Source: Moringa oleifera (Eukaryota; Streptophyta; Magnoliopsida; Brassicales; Moringaceae). Taken from it: a stretch of 64,000 bases of DNA. The stretch spans positions 325,001 through 389,000 of the forward strand of contig JAJFZO010000579.1 in the NCBI GenBank assembly GCA_021397835.1. The letters run 5' to 3'. This document shows, in pieces, positions 44,997-59,214 of the stretch. The position numbers and the translations under genes are program-made. Each line of letters begins with the position of its first letter. The stretch's first letter is position 1. The notes beneath the pieces were generated by a model, which was not told where the DNA came from, did no database searches, and saw nothing but the letters and a program-made list of their open reading frames with translations.

Positions 44997-47900
44997 ATGG
45001 GAAGCGAGGCGAAAAGCAGTGGCAGGACAGCAGGAGGAGGATTCAGGTCGAAACTAGACCATTTCCTTTACAGTGGGGAGAAGAAGCATGTCCTGGCTGG
45101 AATCGCTATTATCAGTTTCGTCTTTGGCGTCCCTTGGTTTTTCATGACTCGAGGTTTGCTGCTTTCTTATCGTCTTTTTTATTTCTCCTTTTTCTTTGTT
45201 GCATGATTCAGTCTTTGTTGCTTGTTTCGTGTCGAGAAGATGAACAGGAAGAAGTTTATAGGGAAGTATAGTTTCTTTTCTTGTTTGGTTGTAGAGATAT
45301 TGAAGCTAAGGAAAGAAACTCAAGTGAAAGTCAGGAGGAGTTTTGAATTTCTTTTCAAAATCGTCCATTACAAGGAATGCTTTTTTTTTTGGTTGATAAT
45401 CAGAAGGAAGATGAGAAAAATAGAGGGATCTTAAGATTCTAGAGATTCTATTTTTATCTTTCTTTTGTGATAGACAACTACAGATGAAGCTGTAGATAAT
45501 ATGCTTAATTTTATCACTTTAGGTCATGATATGATTGCTGGGGAACTGTAGTAAAAGGAGAGAAAATTTTGAATTTTATAACTTTGGGTTTTTGTTGCAG
45601 CTTGGGAAAAGGTTTAAGGCTAAGATTGAAACCACATATGCCCTTAAGCTTCTCTATGGTTTGTTTCCTCTTTTTGCTAATGGATCATAATATTGGGCGG
45701 AAGAGGTGAGTTTCAAATGGTCATCAATGAGTTAAGTAATTAACATAATAGATGACATTTGATGGAACTTAGAAGAAGCCTTTCAGATGGAAATCCATAC
45801 AGAATGAGAATTGTTTGAGGTCAACCGTGAGTTTATTAATAGACAAGATTGCTGTAATTTTTACTTTAAGATGTGTCCATCAGTCAATGTAGGATTTTCT
45901 ACCCCTTGTTCCTGAGGTTTGGTCTATCAGCATATAAAACATTGATTGGTTAATCATTTGCTGCTAGAAATTTTGCAGAGGTTTGGTGCAAGACTTGAGG
46001 ATTTATTCCTTCACCTAAGGGGATTTATTTACCTGGGTAGAAACAGAACTCTTTTCCTTTTGGGTGATGGGACAGAAATGGTTTGGATATAGTGATCTGT
46101 GAGAACACAAAGAATAAATTGGTCAATGAAGAAGGGGAGACAGCCTACACTGGGAATGGGGGAAAAAAAAGAGAAGAAAAAGCTAGAAATGCAATAAGTT
46201 TATTTTACTTTGATTTCATTATTTTGCGTATCATTGTCTTTAAATTGAAATAAAAACTAAATAAGTATAACTATATTTGAAAAAGGGAATTAAGGCTTAC
46301 TTTAATGAAGAATGGGTTTTTGTTATCTGCAAAACCCAAAAGTTAATATCTGCTAATTATGAAAATAGGACAATCTTTATTTTTCTTTTCTTTTTTGCTT
46401 TTAGGTGGTTGGGGGTGTTTGTGGTTGGAAATGGAGTTGATATGACTCACACTTTTAGTGTTAATCTTCACGCTACCTAGCAAACTTTTGGAGGTCTGTG
46501 GGAGGGAGAGAGCAGGCTAGAGTAGGGTCCTTACCTAGCCTCCAAGTAGAACAGCCTTTAATTCTTCCTCTTTTTTTTTTTTTTAAATCTATTTTATTAT
46601 TGTTATCTTCCTTTCGTTGTTTCACGGCTGGGGAGGGGGGGTTTGGTTTGTGTTTGAGGGTGGGAGTCAATGGAAACCTATTGGCATATCACAGGTCCTT
46701 TTTGTAATAATAATACTACAAGGGAAACTTCTGGGGTTCTTGTGGACAGAGGGAGGTTGGTGGGATCAGGGTTCATACCTGCCCTCCAAGTAAAACAGCC
46801 TCTTTTGAGGATCATTTGGCGCTATGCTCATAACATAAGCCATCCATCAGACCACCAAAGAACAGAAGAAGAAGTGATTTTTTTTTTTTTTTTTTGCAAT
46901 GGTTTAGCAGACTACAAATGAAGATTTTTTTTTTTTTAATCAGCAACAAAGTAAAATATTGTATTAGCTATAGGCACCAAAGGGGTGCCGCTCATGTACA
47001 TAGAATGAGTTAAATCCTATCTAGAAGAGAGGATATCTGTGAACTCTAGAAGGTCCTCCTCGTTTAAAAAGAATCTCCGGTTACCGACAACTTTAGGAGA
47101 TGAATCTATCTATTCCTTACCACACTAAAGGAGGTTTCCCTCCCTTCAAAAGCTCTCCTATTCCTCTCCCTCCACCCAAGCCAAAAAATAAGAAGCGGAA
47201 TCAATGGAGTGGCTTTCTTCTTAACCCGAGCGTTCCTTATACCTTTCCAAGCCTTCAATTCTGTTGCCACTAACCCTGCCAACACACTCTCCCAAATCTC
47301 TCTTGTATAAATGAAGATTAGCTTGAGTGGTTTTCACTTTCTCGTTTAATTATATAAAAAATTGTTCATTTTATCTTATCAAGAGAAGAATTTTGTTGAT
47401 TATGTTGAAAAGTTCCTTGAAACTCCTTCGCACCAAGTTGTGTAGATTTGGTACATTTTTAGTTGCTTTGTGCTTTTGATGGTGACAAAGCACTAGAACG
47501 TATAGTCCATGTTTGTCAGATAAAAAGTAATGATTTAAGAAGAACAATGGGCTATGTTTTTTAGCTTTAGGGAATCAGATGGCCGATATTTACTACTCTG
47601 AACATAAAGTTCTACTAGTTTCACTTCCAAGAACCTGGAGAAAGGATAGATGTTCATGGGGGGATATAGAGTCAACCAATGCAAGTAGTAAAGCTTAAAG
47701 CTGTAGCGGGTTATGGAAGCTAGACTGAATTTCTTAGTCTTTGCAAAGCCTGTGTAAATATTTGTAACCTGATTGTACTGAAATCCTGTTGTCTGCATCA
47801 GATATCTCATCATCCGGTTTTGACACCAGAATTTGACAATAAGATAGATTATATGTAGAAGAAGAAGAAGAAGAAGAAGACAAAAGAAGGGAGAAAGAGG

Positions 47901-48478
47901 AACAACGTGTGTTGATGCCTCTCTGTGTGTGTGCACACACTAGAATTTGTGCTTGCATTTCTATGCATGCGCATACATTGTGTGCACATGTTCTGTATTA
48001 TCCGGGAAGGAAAGAAGTCAGGTCAGCGATTAAAGGCTTGTGCTCTGCTCAGTAAAGTCCTCCAGGCTCTGCTGGTCATTAGGCAGGCCAGGACAGCCCA
48101 GTGGAGAAAAAACAGCCCTTGGCCCTGGTGATAGGCCTGACTGTGGGCCATTTGCATGTCAGCCCAATGAATCATCTTATATGTTATTTTTAGAAATACT
48201 AATGAAAGTAAACACTGGGGAGAAGAAACTGCATGAATTGTATACTAAGAGAATAGAGGGGCAGTTTTCAAGGAAAGAAGGGCAATAGTTTGGTTGGTTC
48301 CTTGGTTACTTTTTGGATTAGATGGCGGGAAAAATGGGATAACTTTTGCCGGTATTGAGATACCGACAGAGGCTTTTAGGGATGGATGAATGAGGAGGAA
48401 TTTGTAGATTTCATTGAACTCCTTATCTTTGGATCCTATACTTGTAAATGGGAGACACCCTGTTGGTGCCTTCCATAG

Positions 48479-48522
<44 letters not shown>

Positions 48523-49071
48523 CGTGTTTCTATATAGAAAAGAAGTGTATCTTTTGTAAATAAGGTGGATTATTAGGACTTATAGAAATGCTAGCCTCTA
48601 ACTTTTAACCATAGCTATGAAGTGTTGCACTCCTTGGATCTTATCTCTAATATATATTTTGTTTCTTATGACAAAAAATATATATATTGGAGAAGACATT
48701 GAAAGTTTAAATTAAACTTCAAATGATAGTTATGGATGATCTGGCCCACCATGTCTGCTTTTATTTGACTAACTTCTGTCCCATGGGAAACCTCTTGTTG
48801 TGAGATATTGAGGATACGAAGGTAATAGAAATTGTTCTGGCAGAGAAGATATTTGAGGATTGACCATTGAGTTGGATACCTATGTATGCATTAGGTTTAC
48901 TGAGTGCTTGCCTACTGTATTTATCTTTACTGAAGAATCTGCGGGTTTGAACTGATATTATATGTTTTCCTTCTTATAGGGGCAAAACATCAGTCGCACC
49001 AGGACTACTTAGAAAGAGCTGACAAAGCACGGAGTGCACGGCTATCTTCAGCCTCATCCTCAGCTAAATGA
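44997..49071 (+). CDS. Small single-span membrane protein, plant-conserved, unknown function
   Basis: Two exons, 44997-45153 and 48980-49071, joined across a 3.8-kb phase-1 intron, give 82 residues. One membrane segment, HVLAGIAIISFVFGVPWFFM, lies at about residues 32-51. It is preceded by a polar Gly/Ser-rich N-terminus and the block SKLDHFLYSGEKKH, and followed by a charged tail GAKHQSHQDYLERADKARS ending in Ser/Ala. I recall similar short uncharacterised proteins in other plants with the same two halves, which supports the splice. Topology and size could suit a mitochondrial or ER membrane protein, but nothing seen decides it. The ATG at 44997 is used; an in-frame GTG at 44937 is not a plant start. 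Confidence 0.8.
46495..46820. repeat. Two related ~70-bp blocks, about 240 bp apart
   Basis: 46495-46560 and 46735-46802 share a TGTGGGAGGGAG/TGTGGACAGAGGGAG start and a CCTCCAAGTAGAACAGCCT / CCTCCAAGTAAAACAGCCT end. They lie in the intron of the small membrane protein gene. The GGGTTCATACC in the second resembles a decayed tRNA B-box, so SINE remnants are possible but unproven. Confidence 0.5.
46916..47319 (-). mobile_element. 5'-truncated LINE with 11-bp target-site duplications
   Basis: Minus strand: from about 47300 down is the C-terminal part of a plant LINE reverse transcriptase protein, with blocks AWKGIRNARVKKKATPL, FWLGWRERNRRAFEG and a decaying tail. A 3' UTR and a poly(A) tail follow, seen as a T-run from 46925 to 46937. 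The 11-bp AAATGAAGATT lies at both edges (46916-46926 and 47309-47319), the mark of target-primed insertion. It sits in the long intron of the small membrane protein gene. Confidence 0.8.
47857..47880. repeat. (GAA)n microsatellite
   Basis: Seven to eight GAA units in the long intron of the small membrane protein gene. Confidence 0.9.
48480..48519. repeat. (AT)n microsatellite
   Basis: About twenty AT units in the same long intron. Confidence 0.95.
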
Positions 49072-51261
49072 TATTTGTTGTTTTCTGTTGAACTTCAACA
49101 ATGTTTTTGCAGTTAGGTATACAGGGTTACTGCTGTATTGTACTTTGTTTTCTATTCCCGCAAATGCATTGGACTTGCTGCTATAAACTCAAGGAAAAAT
49201 AGTCGGGAAAACCCACCAAAATTAAAGTTTATCTTGTTTGAGTTTAATTGATACAAAAATGTCATCTAGATGGATAAAAACTTTAGGCTGTTCCAGGAAT
49301 ATCACGCCTTCGCCCACAGGTCTTTGTTAATTGTCTGTGGTATGTTAATTCAGGTTATTAGTTTACAGATTTCGAATTGAAGATAAATGACTCCTTTTCC
49401 GAATTTATGTTGATGGAATAAATTGTGAACTTGTTGGCACCTCTTTTACCCAGTTATGGAATATTTTGTTGTGGTCTGGCCTCTAATGTAATGCTTATTG
49501 GTAGATTAGTGCAATCCTGGTTGCCTAGATGGCACATCAAAGAGTGCTTGTGAATTAGCTATAGCCAGGCTGAGTGCATCTGTTTGGGCCATGTTGTCTG
49601 ACTAGACTTTTAATGTAAGTAGTCTGGATTTTATCAATATAAGCACAAAGTTGGCACTTGAGAACATTAAAGAATTGAATTGAAAGACATAACAGGAAAA
49701 AATATCAAAATATGTCAAATAATATTTTGAGAAAATTAGATTTTAAAAATTGAAAATTATAAAATATATGTTCATTCTTTTTAATCTGAAAATATATTCA
49801 ATTAGAAAATGAAACTGAAATGTGGTGTGACTTACAAATTAAATAAGCATGAAAGTGGTTGAAATTAGCTTCCAACCATTTCTCGATTTTAAATTATTAA
49901 CTATATTTAATCAATTATAATTCCTTGTTAACTACTATATTTTAATAAATAAAATTTTATCTTTTATTTAAATTTTTTAATGTGGACTGCAATCAATGGT
50001 TTCTCATCACTTTTTATTTATTTATTTAGGTTATTTTGAAAGACTAATAAAGATGATAATCTATTAAATTAACCCTTATTGAACTTACATAAAACAAGAT
50101 GACCCACATCAAATTTTACCAAAAAATTCCTAACCATGAACCTCTTCTTTTTTTTCTTCGAGTATAAAACTTTTAATTTTACATTTCTAAGCTAAATTGC
50201 ACTGGTTAATGACAAAACTCTGAGATTCATCAAAATTATGTTCTTCAAGAAAATGCAAAACTATAAAGAACAAAAAGAATAATTTTAGGGATGTAAACGA
50301 GATGGACGCGAACTTATTCTTTATCCTTAGTCCGTTTATGAAAAAATCCTGTTTTAAAAATAAATAAATAAAAAACCTTTATTTTTTATTTATATTTTTA
50401 AAAAACTTTAATTATAATATTTTAAAGTATATTAAATTTAAATAAATGTAAATTAATTTTAATTTTAAATAACTTAAATTTATATATATAAGAAAAAATT
50501 AAATAAAACAAAAGATATATATATATATATATATGGTAAATGAAAAAAAAAAAATCTCTCCATCCTCACTATGTTCCTATCTGTACTTAAGTGTAATCAA
50601 CCCGAGAAAATTGGCATCCCTAATTACTTCAATAGGAATAGACTGTAGAACTGCTGCTGCAATGAGCAGGTGGTCATTGCCACAACCAAGCTAACTGTGG
50701 CATAACACTTAACAACAGGCAGACAACAACAGCCTCCTCCTCTGCCTCGCCTTACCCCTCCTTCGCATTTTCCTTCTCTCACTAGCAAGGAATATCTCCT
50801 GTGGTCGCAACACAAAAGGAAAATAATCTTTTCAACGTATTGAAACATATAAGAAGCAGAAATATCTATTTTCCAAGCTTATCTGCTTATAATTTGGCTA
50901 ATCTCCGTCAACCAGAGTTTATATCCCCTGTTTATAAACATAAAATTCTAATCCACATAGTGTCCACTAAGATTTTTGCAAAGGCATGAACCAATCAAGT
51001 TGATAAGCAATTGTATCTGCAAAGCTACAGCTGGAACCCCACTTTTGACTTAAAAACAAAATTGGGAAGGAAAAAATATTTTACAGACCCAGGATTTCCA
51101 CATGATTATCACTTGATATATACCGATGGAATACAGAAGGAGATAAAATATCAAAATTGAAGAATTGCTCTAAATTAGAGCCATCATTCATTTCATTTTT
51201 CTGTCAGTAATTAATAACTACAATAATGATAATTCTTTTGAACTTATTCATTGTGATGTCC
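49072..51261. other. Convergent 3' flanks and intergenic region
   Basis: 3' UTR of the small membrane protein gene to the left and of the MRS2-type gene to the right, with AT-rich sequence between and an (AT)n run at about 50515-50534. No supported gene. Confidence 0.6.
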
Positions 51262-54200
51262 TCATAGAGGCATGAGTCTTCTGTACTTGAAGAACCACAC
51301 AAATGCACAAAATATGATGACCCCAATCACCCCAGTAATTAAAAGGACCCACTTAAATGCACTGGGATCATCAAATAATGGTATTGCAAAGTTCATACCA
51401 AAAATCCCTGCTACAACCCCAAAAATGGCCACAACGAATGTTGCAGTTGTAAGAAGCAGCTCAAATTGGATCAGTTGGTTTCGGACATTATCCTGCAAGC
51501 AAAAAATTTCCAAGTTTCAGTTGTTTTTCTATTTTGAGTGACTTTAAAAGAACTCAAAGATAGCTAGAGAAAAATTATAACCAAAATATTTTCTGTATAA
51601 AGATCTTGCCATCCAAAAGCATTAGATGAAAATCAGACGACCAAACCCAAAGGCCCTCAACTTTAGGAGGAGATACTTAATGTATCCTGCTTCAGTATGA
51701 TGATACTGGTCACTACAATTTCTATGATCATCAGCATCCATCAGTAAGATTTGCAAAATCTGATGCATGATTCTATTGTCATACCTATTCATTATAGTGT
51801 AAATGTATGTAAATCATATGATAATCAAATACGATTAAAAATGCTTGCACTTTCAACATATTCAAGTGTCAAGACAGGAAACCAGTCAGCAAACTTTTTT
51901 ATCAAGGAAATAACTTTTTTTTTTTTAAGGAAATGTAAAAAGAGGACACATACCAGCTGAATGTTTATAAAATCCTCTGTATCATCAATGTATTCCTTCA
52001 ACTGAAAAAAGAGAAACAAGATAGTAACAAATTGCTTATGCATTAAAAAATGATATTCAAAAGCAAATAATTGATAATATAAGTGCTATATATATCTATA
52101 CCGATGTCAACTTGTTTAAGGTGCTATCAATGACAACAAAGTATGCTTCCAGCAACATCTCGAGCTCTTCTATACTCTCTGTTGTACTTTCTGAACTCCT
52201 CGTACTGTCATGCCTGCTCCTTGCAATGCTCAAGCTTTTCTCAAGTCTCCGAGAATCAGGGGGTGAACTAACAGGAGAAACTGGAGCAGAAGCCGAAAGT
52301 GTGCCATCATTCGATCTGAATCCCATCAACGATTGATCACCATAAAATGATGCTTCCATCCTTCTCTTCTTCTCAGTGAGATACATTTCAGCCATATCTC
52401 CATCATCATCCATTAGCTGCTCGATCTCATCCCTAACCTAACAAGGAGTGGTTACAAGAAAAGATGTCATTGAATGACCATCTATACTTAATGAAATAAG
52501 AATATGTGAATCTTCTATACCTTCTGAACTCTCCGCGTCAACGCGACAAGTCTGCTTTTTAATCTACGAACACGTTCCAAATTTAATGTACTGATCTTTG
52601 ATGTCAGCTCATCTAATAACGGATATGCTTCAATTTCTAATTCTGCTGCCTTTGGACAATTGCCAACAAGAATGAGGGGCCAACTTACTCAAGCAAACAA
52701 AATTTAAACAACAATAAAAATGATAGAACAAAATATGGAAACTTTTCGACAATAAAATCAACCGTCTGACAAAAAAAATAACTTCCAATTCTTCACATTA
52801 CATTGATTTTCAAGTTTACACAGCCTCATTACTAACAAAAATTCATTCCAACTGCTCTTCAACCTGGTATCATTTTGCTAATTGTCATCATCATAAGGTC
52901 AACACAGTGAACTACCACGAAGTAATATTGCACTCAAACGCAAAACATTAATCACTTTTTCCAACAAGAATGATGTAGCATGATTGTAAGGAAAAAGAAT
53001 ACTTCTTATACCCATGATTTGACATAAGCATGGCAACAGTTTTAACCACCAAACGTTAGTAATAACAAAATTCACCATCCAGTTCAGTGAGCCTTCATTG
53101 AATCAAGTACAGTTGACACTAACTCCTTCAGAACATTAAGCAACATAATGGAAGAAAACCCAAGGTTAAAGAAATAACTGAAAATGAATGAGGGAAAAAC
53201 TACTAAAATCATACAAAAGCTTTTTTTCAGAAAAGAAGAAGGATGCCATCATGCAATGCATGAGAATCATAGCTGTTCAAATCTGGGCATTGATTTATTC
53301 ATATCGATATAGAATATGAGGTTCTTCGAATCTTGACTTTCAAATCAGTCAATGAGCAACCAATCATCTATTTCAGGGAAAAGTATTGTAAAAGGCATAA
53401 AATTAAATAAAATATTTCAATGGCCAGGCATAAAGTCTCTTGATGCTGCAGTAATTGTAGTCCTCTAGCATTCCTTCGGTCAGACAAAGCATGAAAAAGA
53501 GCAATAGCCAGAAGACAATGAAACATTTCCATAGAAGGGGAAAAAAGAAAGGAAAGGCCTTCTTTTTTCACATGTATCTATCTTCATACTGGTATGCCCC
53601 AACCATGCATAGGATCATCTCTTAAAACATCATCCATTAAGGCATATCGTTTTGTAGCTTTTACACACACTGTTTCTCTATGAGAGAGAGACACAAAGAT
53701 AAAAGTATTATCACACAGTAGCCTCCAAAGATCTTCTACCTACAGAACTTTTTTGATACAAAGATGTAAATACTAGCCCAGATTTCAATGAAGGAAGATG
53801 GTACAAGGAAACTTTTTCGGTTTTTTTACTTTCTCATCCAAAGTGGCAATTATCTCAATACTCCAGTAACACAAAGACTCAAAAAGAGAAATCAAAACTA
53901 TAAGGTTGGTTCCAGTCAAACAAATGTAAAATCTTTTCCAACAAGTGGAGAAATGCAGAAGGAATTTATCATAGTTTGTTCACATGATCGTAAGGAATAC
54001 ACATTGGAATTACACAAATATAAACTAGTATGTACTTCTAAGCGACCAGATAAATTGCTTCCTAACAAAATAAATAAAAAAAATAAAAAAAGGGTACCAG
54101 GAGATTGCACAAAGAAATAATATAGTCGCTCATGCTCAGTACCTTCCATGGAAGATGGAAGAAGATGATAGAATGCCTCTTTCCTAACTCATGGGAATTG

Positions 54201-55293
54201 GGGATTTAAGTTCAATGGTGAAAAATAGTGATTCCCCTCAAAAGGTACATATGCAACTGCATAATAAATTCTCTAGCATTACTTAGCATTTGGACCATTT
54301 ATTTCTCTTGGAGACTCCTAGTAAACTATATAATACATGACACTTACTGCATAATCTGGCAACCCAAAAACCCATGATATTTCTTCAGTTAGCCAAAGTA
54401 AACATTCTGAGGTTAAAAACTTGATCTCACACAGCACCTTGATTAGTCTTCACAGCTTGACACTTCTACCATAATAAATGTTTTGACTTTAGCGTTCACC
54501 CTTAAAGAACTCAAAATTAAAATAGAAAAGGTAAGGCATACAGTAAAAAGTTTCATTTAAAGAAAAATGTACTTAAAAAGCTACCAATCATCTTAACCAA
54601 GTATCTTCCTCACTTCCATTTTTTTGGGGATTGGAGTGGACTGCTAGGCCTGGAGCTTACCAATTATTTAGTACAAGCAAATAACAAGTTCAGTGTTCCT
54701 CTACACACCTGAGAATCGAGAAACGTACAAGCTGCTTCCAAAGCAACTTCAAGAGCCCTAAACTCAAAGGGCAAATAATCAGGCGATGCGCTCCCAAATA
54801 CATTGTCAAAATTCTTACTTCTCCTTCGGTTCAACTCTGCACCTTCTGACTGCCAAACCTCACCTACAGTTGTTGTTAATCGCCTTTGTAGCTCAACCAC
54901 ATAGTGCAATACATAGCTATCAAGAGAATTCAAGAGCAGAACCTCATCTGCGGTAATTATACACCGGATCTGCTCTAAATTTACAACAATAGCCTTCTCT
55001 CTGCCAAGGATAGTTGAGGGGTAAACAAAGAGAGGATCAAGCAAGCGCAGATCACGGGCAGGTAGATCACAACGACGCATCATAGTGAACTTATCAACCT
55101 CAATGATCTGAGAATTCCCAGATGTATCAACACGAATCCAAGATCGAAGTCCTTGACCACGCTTCTTCAACCCCAGAACATCTACACCTTGGAAAAGATG
55201 TCTCCCAGAAACAGAAGGTCGGGAAGATGAATCTCTAAGATTCACAGCTGATGCAGGTTTTGGTGGAAGAAGGCGCTCTTTGAGGTCTGCCAT
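51262..55293 (-). CDS. MRS2-1: MRS2/CorA-type magnesium transporter
   Basis: Five coding exons on the minus strand: 55293-54709, 52649-52521, 52437-52102, 52001-51954, 51492-51262. They give 1329 nt (442 residues); from memory, Arabidopsis MRS2-1 and MRS2-10 are this size and share most blocks seen here (start LKERLLPPKPASA, GLKKRGQGLRSWIRVD, FVYPSTILGREKA, SKISTLNLERVRRLKSR). MRS2 proteins form pentameric Mg2+ channels in membranes; the MRS2-1 clade is placed at the vacuole. A long cytosolic coiled-coil part leads to membrane helix 1 (about 380-398), the GMN signature (398-400) and helix 2 (414-435), ending FKYRRLMPL. The loop after GMN reads FAIPLFDDPSAFKW. All coding introns are phase 0. 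A 5' UTR exon ends at 57249, spliced to 55305. Confidence 0.95.
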
Positions 55294-57248
55294 TGATTCC
55301 AAGCTCTGAAAACTGGAAAAGATAGACCAGATGAGATTTTGACAATGTAATGATATATTTGCTTAAGTATAGAATTGAAAACTGTGGCAAGCAGGCACAT
55401 TCAGCTACTATCCTTTTTCATTTTTTTTAATCAGAAGACATTCAGCTTCCAAACTTAATCAACAACAATTTGATCCATGCATTTGTTCAGAACTTCCAAT
55501 AGTTACACATAGCCGGCATGGACCTAGGAGGCCTCAATATGAAGCTCATTGTTCAACTACTGAATCATTGGTTGAGCCATTGAGTTCTCCCTTAACAAGA
55601 TATGAAAAAAAAATAAGGTTAGAGTAAAATGATCGCAAAATATTTTGATCATATGTATCAATTTGGTATTTCTTAAGTACCTTATTACTTCTAACGTTTC
55701 CTTATATTTCGTATCACATAAATTCACGTTTTTGTGGACTATACTTTGTTATTAGAAGTACATTTTGTTGCAAAAGGGAAAACTGATTAGATTAATAAAT
55801 AAAAGAAGCAACTGAAGGGAATAGGTAGGCATCCCACAAGGTGGCAGTAAAACTCCCATTTATGCATACCAAGTTGTTGGGAGTTTGATCCTCAGTAATC
55901 TTCTAAAATATTTTTTTTTTCCCTCTTTTCATTGTTTAATCATGTGGTTAAATCACTGGTTATCATAGAAGATTACACGTCAGCAATTTGTGACATTTTA
56001 TGCAGAAGATTAAAACTGTAAACTGTTTCCATAAATTTTGTCTGCAGAAGAGAAATGGACTGAGCTTCCCAAAACAGATATGATGCCGTAGAAAATGCAT
56101 GTACCTAGGAATCTCATAATTAATATATCCCTATGCAGTCAGCTGATCTATAATATACAAAGGAGTAAGCATCTGCTCACCAGCAAAAACTTCTCAGCCA
56201 AAAATACTCCGTTAATTCTTTACTCAATAGAATTAGGATGTTTCATTCTATCAGTAAACATCTTACACAGACAACTCACTGGGGAGGTATAATGTTTCTT
56301 TTCTTTTTCTTTTTACAACTTCTTACAATCTTTCAAATGTTGGATTCCACTTTCATATTTTTTTGCATTTATTTTTTTCTAAGACTTAGCATAAATTCTT
56401 AATAGGAAAAAAAAAAGGAGGAAAAGAATATAAAAGATTCATAAATTTGTATTAGCTAATTATAAATATTATCCTTAAGACTTTAGACACTTTCTCAGTT
56501 GGTCTCTTATCAGCATCTTCCACAACAATTCGTATTTACCAAGGTCTTTTGTTAGGCAAACATTATAATCCTATGTATTTTCCATCAAAACTGTGTCATA
56601 ATGCAATAGGGGTGCTATGTGACATTTGAAGTACATTAAAAAATAAATAAAATACAAACACTAAAACATGAATTAAGGAAACTTAGAAGAAAGAAAATGG
56701 GAGTAACCAGCACTGTCTTCACTTTTCCCATTCATCTTGCTCTGCAAGACACCCCTGCCTATTCCACAACATTCTTCACTACACACCATCACCAAAATCC
56801 CATAATCTATGGCAGAAACACAAAAACTCAGCCCAATTATGCTTCTTAAACTTTCTGAGGAAACTCCACTATATTTTCTTTGACCTCCCAGACATTCTCT
56901 GTTCCACTTGTCAATCCTTGTTAACTAGTCCCAATTCCCACCTTATATTCTCTTTGAATCGTAATAATGTGAACCAAACCCCCAAAATCCTACAGCGCAA
57001 CATGTGCCCTCAACACCAATCAAGAAATCCACACAATACAACTCTTTGTTTCCAAAAGAAACCCCAATATCAATCAATGAAGAAAACCAAGATCTCCATA
57101 ACATACTACCAAACGAAATCAATTCATAACATCGCAGTTCAGATCGATGCATCCATTCATACACAGTTATCAGAAACGAGAACATATGGTCTTGAAGACC
57201 AAAAAGGAAAAAAGAACCTACTAAGGAAATTGCATCTGAGGTAACTAC

Positions 57249-57530
57249 CTAAGATAAGAGAAGATTGCAAAGTGGTCCTGAGGACCTCGATCGCCAGCGC
57301 GACTGTCGTGGTGTCTCCTCTGGTCACGGGGAAGATGAAGGAAAGAAAGAAAAAAAATACGATGCAGAAGAGAGAGAAAGCAATATGTTGTGGACACAGG
57401 AGGATTTAGTGGCCTTGTAGTGGTGGGTCGCCGCGGCGGAACCGCAGGGCTCGTGGCTCTGAGAGGCGGTTAGGGCAGTAAAAGCTGCGCCAGAGCACTG
57501 GTGATTCTTCCGTTGGGTTCACAAACTGCA
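57249..57530 (-). promoter_or_regulatory. 5' UTR exon and promoter-proximal region of the MRS2-type gene
   Basis: A patch richer in G+C than its surroundings, ending in the donor TTAG|GTAGTT (57249/57248). It includes a CT-rich leader and GCCCTAACCGCC near 57475, a telobox-like motif on the transcribed strand. A 1.94-kb leader intron then runs to the acceptor TTTTCAG before 55305. Exon limits upstream are not visible. Confidence 0.5.
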
Positions 57531-59214
57531 GCCCAAACAATAAAAAATTGATACTTTTAGAGATTAGAATCCTTACTTTTGATTGTATATGAACACTTTA
57601 CAGACTTCTTACTGAAGTCCACCGAATCCAAAAGCAGACACAGCACACAAAAACACAAAACCTTAATGTTCCAAATTTCATATGTGGTTTTCTATAATTC
57701 ACATTTATCCAAAATTTTATATTATTTATGCTTTTGGTTTAATTTCAAAATATTTAAAAAATGAAGATTATTTAAAAAGTGAATTTCATTCTTTTTTAAA
57801 TAAATTTTAATTTATTAATTTATATTAAATTAAACTTATTTAAAAAAAATAAAAATATTTATATTAAAGCCTTTAAGATGTCGATATAAAAAAATTAAAA
57901 TTTTAAATATTAAAAATATTTTTATATAATCAAAAATTTTAAAATTTTATAAAAAATAACCTATTAATAGAAAATTATTTCATACTGAAATTTTAATTGT
58001 AAAACATTTCAAAATTTTTAATATTAAAAATATTTTATAATTTGTTATAATATAAAATTTTTAAAATATATATTTTGATATTAAAATATTTTAAAATTTT
58101 TGTGATGACACTTTAAATATATCTTATATTTATAAATATTTTAAATTAAAATTTATTATATAAAATTTTTAATTTAAATAACTCTTTTAATGAAATTAAA
58201 AATAATATTTAATGTACATTATATTAAAATTTATGTATAAAATTCTTTAAAATAACTATAATTTTTTTATTAAAAAACTTGAATGGTACACATTTGTTAC
58301 ATTTATCTTAAAAATAAGTATTCATACATTTTGTAAGGTCTTAAAGCAAGAGATAAGTTAATAATATAATAATACCACAATTAATTTTTAATATTATATA
58401 ATATATATGCAAATTACTTTATCTAATATATATGAAATGTAAAAATTAATTAAAAATATTATATTAAATTATTCTTGCGTATTCCACAAGTTTTAACATA
58501 AATGTATGAAGAAAATTTTAGACAAAAATTATTCATATTAAGAAATATTTTTATAAAAATTTTTAAAAAGTAAAATAAAAAATTGGTGAATATGTGAACG
58601 GACACAAAACGTCGAAGAAAAATAGTCAGACTTGCAAGTTGGCCATTACAAGCACTCTTTTGAGAATCCAATTAATTAAGGATGGAGGTCCATTACATTT
58701 TATTATCAAATTCAATAACCGTTACTCATGAAAAAACGTAATAATTATGCAATCTTTGTGGTAGAAGAAAAGAAAATGTTTATTGAGATTCCTCTTAAAT
58801 AATATTTTTATTATTTTATTTTTATGTATACAATGTGTAAATAAATATTTATTTATGATATAGTTTATTAAAAAAATTTAATCAATCAATTGGCATTAGA
58901 GGTCCAAAATGTTCAACCATGACCAAATATATTGGCACCTTAACAATAAACTATGTTCATAATGATAATAATAACCTTTCATTACTTCAAGTTTCTTACT
59001 TACCTCGCATGAAATATTCATATTAAAAAGCTCGGATTATTCTTGAAAGTTTTTACTTTTTTTTTTCATTCATGTTATTACGATTGAAGTATTTTATTTT
59101 TAAAAACTATTACACATTTTTTATTTTAAATTAAATTATAATTTTTTAATATATAATTAATTAATTATATTAAAAATACATATTTAATGATCAAAAATTA
59201 AAACTAAAAAATTA

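Noticed and set aside
48000..48180. Coding exon in the richer-GC patch of the long intron
   Set aside because: Frames are short, lack family blocks, and the flanking exons already join in frame without it.
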